Below are positions 59,261 to 64,000 of a stretch of DNA of 64,000 nt, one piece after another (position 1 is the first letter of the stretch; each line of letters starts with the position of its first letter). The DNA lies in the NCBI GenBank assembly GCA_026400815.1, contig JAPLOI010000071.1, positions 62,001 to 126,000 of the forward strand. The letters run 5' to 3'. A program made the translations under genes and the position numbers. The DNA comes from Alphaproteobacteria bacterium (GTDB lineage: Bacteria; Pseudomonadota; Alphaproteobacteria; Acetobacterales; Acetobacteraceae). The notes under the pieces were generated by a model, which had not been told where the DNA came from, did not search any database, and saw only the letters and a program-made list of their open reading frames with translations.

Positions 59261-60130
59261 CTACGGGAGGTCTGTTTCCGGCCGCCACACCGCGGGCACG
59301 AAGGCATAGGCGCCGCCGGCGCGCACCACGTGGCCGAAGCTCGGGAAATCCAGGTGCATGCCGGCCACCAGCAACTTGTCCGTGGCCGCCATGTCCAGCG
59401 CCTTGGCGCGGGTGGTGCGGGCCTGGTCGCTGTCGGTGTCGAAGGCGAGGCCGGCCTGCGGCATGGCGAACTGGATGCCGGGGAGGTGGACCACGTCGCC
59501 CCAGATCAGCAGGCTCTCGCTGCCGGAGGCGATCATCCAGCCGGAATGGCCGGGCGTGTGGCCGGGCAGGTGGTGGCAGGTGATGCCGGGCAGCCCCTCC
59601 TGCCCATGGCTGACGGTGCGGGTGCGCGCGGCGTAGGGGCGCAGCGCGCCCTGGGCGGTGGCGAAGGCGCCCTTGGCGGCTTCGGGGGCGGCGGCGGCGG
59701 TGGCGTCGTTCAGCCAGAAATCGGTTTCGAGGCCGTTGATGACGATTTCGGCGTTGGGGTACCAGGGCTTGCCGTCGCCATCCACCAGGCCGCTCACGTG
59801 GTCCACATGGGCGTGGGTGACGAGAATAGTGGAGATGTCCGCGGGGGTGAGGCCGAGGGTTTCGAGCTTGCCGCGGGCGCGGCCCATGGTGGGGCCGAAG
59901 GCGGTGCCGCAGCCGGTATCCACCAGCACCTTCTTGCCGCCGATCTCCAGCAGGTAGGAGGAGATGGTGATGCGTGGCGGCAGCACGCGGAAGGCGGCAG
60001 CCTCGGCGGCGGCGGCATCCGCTTCGGCCACGCCGTTCAGGATGGCAGTGGAGGCCTGGAATTGGCCGTCGTTCAGCGCGGTGACGATGGCGTCGCCGAC
60101 GCGGATGCTGTGGATGCCGGAGTGCTGCAT
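59261..60130 (-). CDS. MBL-fold metallo-hydrolase
   Basis: 289 residues. The metal site is THAHVDH (residues 105-111), with further ligands in HLPGHTPGHSG, IWGDVVH and GMHLDFPSFG. This places it in the metallo-beta-lactamase fold, glyoxalase II/AHL-lactonase branch. No signal peptide is seen. It is the last gene of the branched-chain amino acid-type importer operon, 16 bases after the permease gene. Its substrate is unknown; it may process what the importer brings in. Confidence 0.88.
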   Translation of the reverse strand: MQHSGIHSIRVGDAIVTALNDGQFQASTAILNGVAEADAAAAEAAAFRVLPPRITISSYLLEIGGKKVLVDTGCGTAFGPTMGRARGKLETLGLTPADISTILVTHAHVDHVSGLVDGDGKPWYPNAEIVINGLETDFWLNDATAAAAPEAAKGAFATAQGALRPYAARTRTVSHGQEGLPGITCHHLPGHTPGHSGWMIASGSESLLIWGDVVHLPGIQFAMPQAGLAFDTDSDQARTTRAKALDMAATDKLLVAGMHLDFPSFGHVVRAGGAYAFVPAVWRPETDLP

Positions 60131-60146
60131 GGGACGTCCTTGGTGG

Positions 60147-61136
60147 TCAGGCCGAGGCGCGGGCCGGGGTGCGGCGCAGCGCGCCCATGATGCTGCCGAG
60201 GATGCCCTGCGGCAGGAAGATGATGAAGACCACCAGCAGCAACCCGTAGATCAGGTTGTCCCAGCCAACGGCGGAGGGGCCGAAGCCGATGCGCAGCGCC
60301 TCGCCGAGCAGGATGGTGATGACCGCGCCGATGGTGGGGCCGAGGGCCACATAGAGCCCGCCGACGACGACGGCGAACACCATCTGCAACGAGACCGAGA
60401 TGCCGCTGACTGTGTCTGGCGAGACGAACATCTGGTACTGGCAATAGAGCGCGCCTGACATCGCCGTCATCATCGCGGAGATCACGGTGATCTTGAGCTT
60501 CTCGGCGGTGACGTTGACGCCGGCGGCGGCGGCGGCATCCTCGTCCTCGCTGATCGCCTCCAGCGCGTAGCGCATCATGCTGCGTTCGACGGCGTACCAG
60601 ATCACAAGGCCGGCGGCCCAGACGGCCAGGGCGATGAGGTACCAGGTCGCCTTGTCGGTGAACTGGAAGGCGATGATCGATGACCCGCCCGGCACGCGGT
60701 CTGGCGTGTAGCCCAGCGAGCCGCCGGTGAGGCCGCGGGTGGCGACGATCACCTGCAGCACAATGCCGGAGAGTGCGAGGGTGACCAGGGCGAAATAGTG
60801 CCCGGTGATGCGAAAGCGGAAGCAGGGCCAGGCAACCACCAGGGCGAGCAGCGCCGCGCAGAGCAGGCCGAGCGGAATGCCGAGCCAGGGCGAGAGGCCG
60901 AGATTGTTCCAGGCCAGCGCGGTGACATAGGCGCCCACGCCCATGAAGCCGCCATGGCCGAGCGAGACCAGGCCGAAGCGGCCCATCATGCTCCAGGAGG
61001 TGTAGGCGAACGACCAGATCAGGATGGTGATCATGATGTGCATCGGGTAGGGCGCGCCCCACGCGAGCGGCAGGATCACCAGCGCCGCGGCGGCGCCGGC
61101 CCAGAGGCCGACCTTGCCCTTCGGGATGGCGTTCAT
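60147..61136 (-). CDS. branched-chain amino acid-type ABC transporter permease (LivM-like)
   Basis: 329 residues from ATG 61136, which overlaps the LivH-like stop (ATGA). About nine membrane helices; the family motif is SMMGRFGLVSLGHGGFMGVGAYV, and the cytosolic coupling loop is RYALEAISEDEDAAAAAGVNVTAEKLK. It pairs with the LivH-like subunit to form the channel. Relatives import leucine-type or urea/aromatic substrates. Confidence 0.92.
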   Translation of the reverse strand: MNAIPKGKVGLWAGAAAALVILPLAWGAPYPMHIMITILIWSFAYTSWSMMGRFGLVSLGHGGFMGVGAYVTALAWNNLGLSPWLGIPLGLLCAALLALVVAWPCFRFRITGHYFALVTLALSGIVLQVIVATRGLTGGSLGYTPDRVPGGSSIIAFQFTDKATWYLIALAVWAAGLVIWYAVERSMMRYALEAISEDEDAAAAAGVNVTAEKLKITVISAMMTAMSGALYCQYQMFVSPDTVSGISVSLQMVFAVVVGGLYVALGPTIGAVITILLGEALRIGFGPSAVGWDNLIYGLLLVVFIIFLPQGILGSIMGALRRTPARASA

Positions 61137-62002
61137 GAGCGCCTCGCCAGCAGGCCCTCGGGCCGGACGAACATCATGGCGATGAAGAACACGAAGGCAA
61201 ACACGTAGCCCCATTCGAGATCGAGGTAGAGGCCGCCGACCGAGATGATCTCGGCGAAGATGAAGGCGGCGATGAAGCCGCCGATCATGTTGCCCAGCCC
61301 GCCCATCACGCAGATCATGAAGGTGATCGGGCCGAAGGAGAGGCCGACGAAGGGATGCACGTCGTACTGCAGCACCAGCAGGCAGGCGGCAAGGCCCGCC
61401 AGCGCGCCGCCGACGGCCGAGGTGATGACATAGATGCGCCGCGTATCGACGCCCATCAGCGCCATGATCTGCCGATCCTGGGAGATGGCGCGGATGGCGG
61501 TGCCGACATAGGTGCGGGTGAGGAAGAGGTAGAGGGCCACCATGCCGGCCAGTGCCGCGCCGAAGGCGAGCAGGCGGGCATAGCTGATGAACACGTCTGC
61601 CACCTCGATGGTGGGCAGGCGGATGCCGAGGTTGCGGAAATCGATGCCGAACATCACCGTGGCGAGCGACTGCAGGAAGAACAGCACGCCGCCGGTGGCG
61701 AGGAGCTGGTTGATCGGCGCGGAGGCGAGCAGCGGCGAGATCACCAGCAGGTGCAGTGCCACGCCCATGAGGCCCACGCCGGCGATGGAGAGCGGGGCCG
61801 CAATCCAGTAGCCCAGCCCGTAGACGACGGCGAAGTAGTACATCGCGTACATGCCGAACATCACCAGCTCGGCGTAGCAGATCCAGGCGACGTCGATCAC
61901 GCCGAAGATGAGGTTGAGGCCGAGCGCCAGCAGCGCCAGCACGCCGCCCAGCAGAAGGCCGTTGACCAGCGCCTCCACCAGGAAGATGTCGAGGAAGCCC
62001 AT
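61133..62002 (-). CDS. branched-chain amino acid-type ABC transporter permease (LivH-like)
   Basis: 289 residues with about eight membrane helices. Hallmarks are VNGLLLGGVLALLALGLNLIFGVIDVAW, and the coupling loop YVGTAIRAISQDRQIMALMGVDTRRIY. The gene starts 16 bases after the LivF-like gene and overlaps the LivM-like start by four bases. Confidence 0.92.
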   Translation of the reverse strand: MGFLDIFLVEALVNGLLLGGVLALLALGLNLIFGVIDVAWICYAELVMFGMYAMYYFAVVYGLGYWIAAPLSIAGVGLMGVALHLLVISPLLASAPINQLLATGGVLFFLQSLATVMFGIDFRNLGIRLPTIEVADVFISYARLLAFGAALAGMVALYLFLTRTYVGTAIRAISQDRQIMALMGVDTRRIYVITSAVGGALAGLAACLLVLQYDVHPFVGLSFGPITFMICVMGGLGNMIGGFIAAFIFAEIISVGGLYLDLEWGYVFAFVFFIAMMFVRPEGLLARRS

Positions 62003-62018
62003 TGCCGATGCTCCTGGT

Positions 62019-62723
62019 TCAGACGCCGAGATAGGCTTCGCGGATGGTATCGCTGGCCGCCAGCTCCGCCGACGTGCCGCTCATGCGGATGCTGCCGGCT
62101 TCCAGCAGGTAGGCGCGGTCCACCACCTTCAGCACCTGCTGCACGTTCTGCTCCACGATCAGCACGGTCAGGCCGCTTTGGCGGATGCGGCGCACCAGCT
62201 CGAACACCTGCTGCACGATGACCGGGGCGAGGCCCGCGCTGGGCTCGTCCATCAGCAGGATCTTGGGGTCGCTCATCAAGGCGCGGCCGATGGCGCACAT
62301 CTGCTGCTCGCCGCCGGACATGGTGCCGGCCAGCTGGTTGCGGCGTTCCTTCATGCGCGGGAACAGCGAATAGACGAACTCCAGCCGCTGGGCGAATTTC
62401 GGCCGTGCGGCGGGCATGAAGGCGCCCATACGCAGATTGTCTTCCACCGTCATGCGCGGAAACAGGCGGCGGTGTTCCGGCACATGGGCGATGCCGAGTT
62501 CCACGATGCCGTGCGCGGGCACGGTGGCGATATCGGTGCCGTTCCACAGGATCTGGCCGCTGCGCGGGCGGATAAGGCCGGAGATGACGCGCATCAGCGT
62601 GGTCTTGCCGGCACCGTTGGGGCCGATCACGCCCACGGCTTCGCCCAGCCGGACCTCCAGCGTGGCGCCGAACAGCGCCTGGAAGGTGCCGTAGCCGGCA
62701 TCGACATTCTTCAGTTCGAGCAT
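62019..62723 (-). CDS. branched-chain amino acid-type ABC transporter ATP-binding protein (LivF-like)
   Basis: 234 residues. Walker A GPNGAGKTTLMR, Q-loop VPEHRRLFPRMTVEDNLRMGA, signature MSGGEQQMCAIGRAL, Walker B LLMDEPSAGLAP and the switch VEQNV are all standard LivF. It works as a heterodimer with the LivG-like ATPase encoded nine bases upstream. Confidence 0.93.
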   Translation of the reverse strand: MLELKNVDAGYGTFQALFGATLEVRLGEAVGVIGPNGAGKTTLMRVISGLIRPRSGQILWNGTDIATVPAHGIVELGIAHVPEHRRLFPRMTVEDNLRMGAFMPAARPKFAQRLEFVYSLFPRMKERRNQLAGTMSGGEQQMCAIGRALMSDPKILLMDEPSAGLAPVIVQQVFELVRRIRQSGLTVLIVEQNVQQVLKVVDRAYLLEAGSIRMSGTSAELAASDTIREAYLGV

Positions 62724-62732
62724 GGCTGTCCC

Positions 62733-63488
62733 TTACGCCCGTGCGGCAGAGGCAACCGCATGCGCGGCGTCGGCATCGGTGCCGAGATAGACCTCGATCA
62801 CGCGGGGGTCGCGCACCACGTCGGTGGGCAGGCCCTCGGCGATCTTTTCGCCGTGGTCGAGCACCATCACGCGGTCGACCACGCGCATCAGCACGCCCAT
62901 GATGTGTTCCACCCAGATGATGGTGATGCCGAGTTCGGCACGGATGCGGCGCAGCATGTCCGCCGCCTGGTCCATCTCGTGCTCGTCCAGCCCGCCCAGG
63001 CTTTCATCGGCCAGCAGCAGCTTGGGCCGTGTGGCCAGCGCCTTGGCGAGTTCCAGCTTCTTGAGCCCGGCGGCACCCAGGCCATCGACACGGGTGTGGG
63101 GGTCTGTCGGCAGGCCGACCATGGCCAGGGCTTCGCGGGCGGCCGCCTCGGCGTCGCTGCGCGAGGCGCCGCCTTGGCCGTAATAGCCCGCGAGCACCGC
63201 GTTCTCCAGGATCGACAGCCGGCGGAACGGGCGCGGGATCTGGAAGGTCCGGCCGATGCCACTGTTGATGATGGCGTGCGGCGCGGTACCGCCGATCTGG
63301 CGCCCCCCGAAGCGGATGGTGCCGCCGCTGGGGGCCAGCGTGCCGGAGAGCATGTTGAAGATCGTGCTCTTGCCGGACCCGTTCGGGCCGATGAGGCCGA
63401 GAATCTCGCCCTCATCGACCTTGAACGACACGTTGTTGACCGCGGTGAAGCCGCCGAACCGCTTCGTGAGTCCTTCGACGACGAGCAT
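62733..63488 (-). CDS. branched-chain amino acid-type ABC transporter ATP-binding protein (LivG-like)
   Basis: 251 residues from ATG 63488, overlapping the binding-protein stop. Walker A GPNGSGKST, the LivG insertion GIGRTFQIPRPFRRLSILENAVLAG, signature region LGAAGLKKLELAKAL in place of canonical LSGG, and Walker B LLLADESLGGLDEHE with Ser after the catalytic Glu. The C-terminal VIEVYLGT is typical. The altered signature and DES are features of a LivG subgroup, not evidence of loss of function. Confidence 0.91.
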   Translation of the reverse strand: MLVVEGLTKRFGGFTAVNNVSFKVDEGEILGLIGPNGSGKSTIFNMLSGTLAPSGGTIRFGGRQIGGTAPHAIINSGIGRTFQIPRPFRRLSILENAVLAGYYGQGGASRSDAEAAAREALAMVGLPTDPHTRVDGLGAAGLKKLELAKALATRPKLLLADESLGGLDEHEMDQAADMLRRIRAELGITIIWVEHIMGVLMRVVDRVMVLDHGEKIAEGLPTDVVRDPRVIEVYLGTDADAAHAVASAARA

Positions 63489-64000
63489 CAGCGCGTCGTG
63501 TACGGGTTGCCGGCGGGCAGCGGCAGGGTAGGGGCGCGCTTGGCCTGCGACTTCGGCCACACCACGTCGGCACTGTCGGCGGTGTATTCGATCACCACCG
63601 GGGCGGCGCGCTCGTTCTGGCCGGCCATCGGGCCGTCGCCGGCGAACTTCACGCCGAAGCCGAGCATGGTGCCGCCTTCGGGGAAGTCCAGTTCCAGAGC
63701 CGCCTTGCGCAGCGCCTCGGCACTGGTGCCGCCATGCGCCTTGATGGCGCGCGGCAGCACGTGCTGCAGGAACAGGTAGACGTTGCTGGCGGCCATGCCG
63801 ACATGCGGCGAACGCTGGTTGCCCGGCTGCGCCTTGTCATAGGCCTCGCCCACCATCTTCACGATCGGCGGCAGGTCGGGCGTGAGGGCCGCCTGGTTGG
63901 TCTGCCAGATCGAGATCGGGTCGATGTTGAAGAAGCCGACCAGATCCTTGCCCAGCGCCTCGCGCAGCTTCTCCGGCACGCCGTAGCCGGCGCCGTGGCC
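63488..64000 (-). CDS. branched-chain amino acid-type ABC transporter substrate-binding protein, 5' partial
   Basis: At least 170 C-terminal residues; the frame is open to the window end, so the N-terminus and signal are missing. The segment FFNIDPISIWQTNQAALTPDLPPIVKMVGEAYDKAQ and the late GEAL/LRKAALELDF-like part fit the periplasmic binding protein type 1 fold used by LivJ-type importers. It is the first gene of the six-gene operon and would capture the substrate in the periplasm. Confidence 0.85.
   Translation of the reverse strand, partial: GHGAGYGVPEKLREALGKDLVGFFNIDPISIWQTNQAALTPDLPPIVKMVGEAYDKAQPGNQRSPHVGMAASNVYLFLQHVLPRAIKAHGGTSAEALRKAALELDFPEGGTMLGFGVKFAGDGPMAGQNERAAPVVIEYTADSADVVWPKSQAKRAPTLPLPAGNPYTTR

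Overview
This window comes from a very GC-rich bacterial chromosome with strong G/C bias at third codon positions. It is most likely an alphaproteobacterium of the Rhodospirillales/Acetobacteraceae type. Pointers are the many ABC uptake systems with Tat- or Sec-exported binding proteins, an HWE-type sensor kinase, a short (319-residue) ArgC near rplM-rpsI, TcuA/TcuB and a SqrR/BigR-type repressor. The family assignment is inference; no rRNA or species marker is present. I found no tRNA, rRNA, CRISPR array, prophage or transposase. The long open frames antisense to most genes are shadows of GC-rich coding sequence.

Layout. 1-6995: the end of an alpha/beta hydrolase, a nitroreductase, and a complete five-gene dipeptide-type ABC importer operon. 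6996-7490: repeat-rich spacer. 7491-8966: ABC-F ATPase. 9176-15236: a locus around an ArsR-family regulator whose Cys25/Cys91 pair matches persulfide sensors. It co-transcribes an RND efflux pair and is divergent from trxC, a DUF2892 membrane protein and an AhpD-like protein; a decayed ABC ATPase and a second DUF2892 gene follow. 15457-19896: DMT and MFS transporters and a large sensor kinase whose receiver domain is cut by an in-frame stop. 19927-24113: a Baeyer-Villiger-type monooxygenase and tcuB/tcuA. 24219-30534: small metabolic genes (phosphatase-like, lactonase, DUF1330, FGE-like protein, hydroxyacid dehydrogenase, PfkB kinase) and an orphan family 5 binding protein.

30659-37236: a hypothetical gene, a degenerate carbamoyltransferase-like gene, then a tight + strand run of amidohydrolase, CobW-type GTPase, TauE/SafE permease, Gfo/Idh/MocA oxidoreductase and methyltransferase. 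37552-44620: 3-oxoadipate enol-lactonase-like hydrolase, enoyl-CoA hydratase, P1 peptidase, an island of five perfect hairpins, cupin and VOC genes, a PEP-CTERM protein with an RTX-like protein, an N-formylglutamate amidohydrolase-like gene and an ABM monooxygenase. 44731-50234: amidase, MFS, CMD-family gene, a second MFS, and an unknown gene that may be translated from a nearly leaderless mRNA. 50340-52434: a hydroxyacid dehydrogenase overlapping a split TPP-dependent 2-oxoacid decarboxylase.

52532-57803: gamma carbonic anhydrase and argC, then a DMT transporter, an SDR and an HpcH/HpaI aldolase lying between argC and rpsI-rplM. 57927-59185: a nucleoside-diphosphate-sugar-epimerase-like gene whose 3' end overlaps a convergent M15 peptidase gene. 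59261-64000: a branched-chain amino acid-type ABC importer operon ending in an MBL-fold hydrolase; its binding-protein gene runs off the window.

The intergenic DNA is notable. It carries at least two families of interspersed palindromic elements (AT-rich poly-T hairpins, and inverted GTGTCTTTGTGTC-type repeats) plus the five-hairpin island. All sit just past stop codons, so they probably act as terminators or mRNA 3' structures. The most distinctive gene system is the predicted persulfide-responsive efflux/thioredoxin locus. The hydroxyacid dehydrogenase plus split decarboxylase set is a candidate sulfolactate or related 2-hydroxyacid route.
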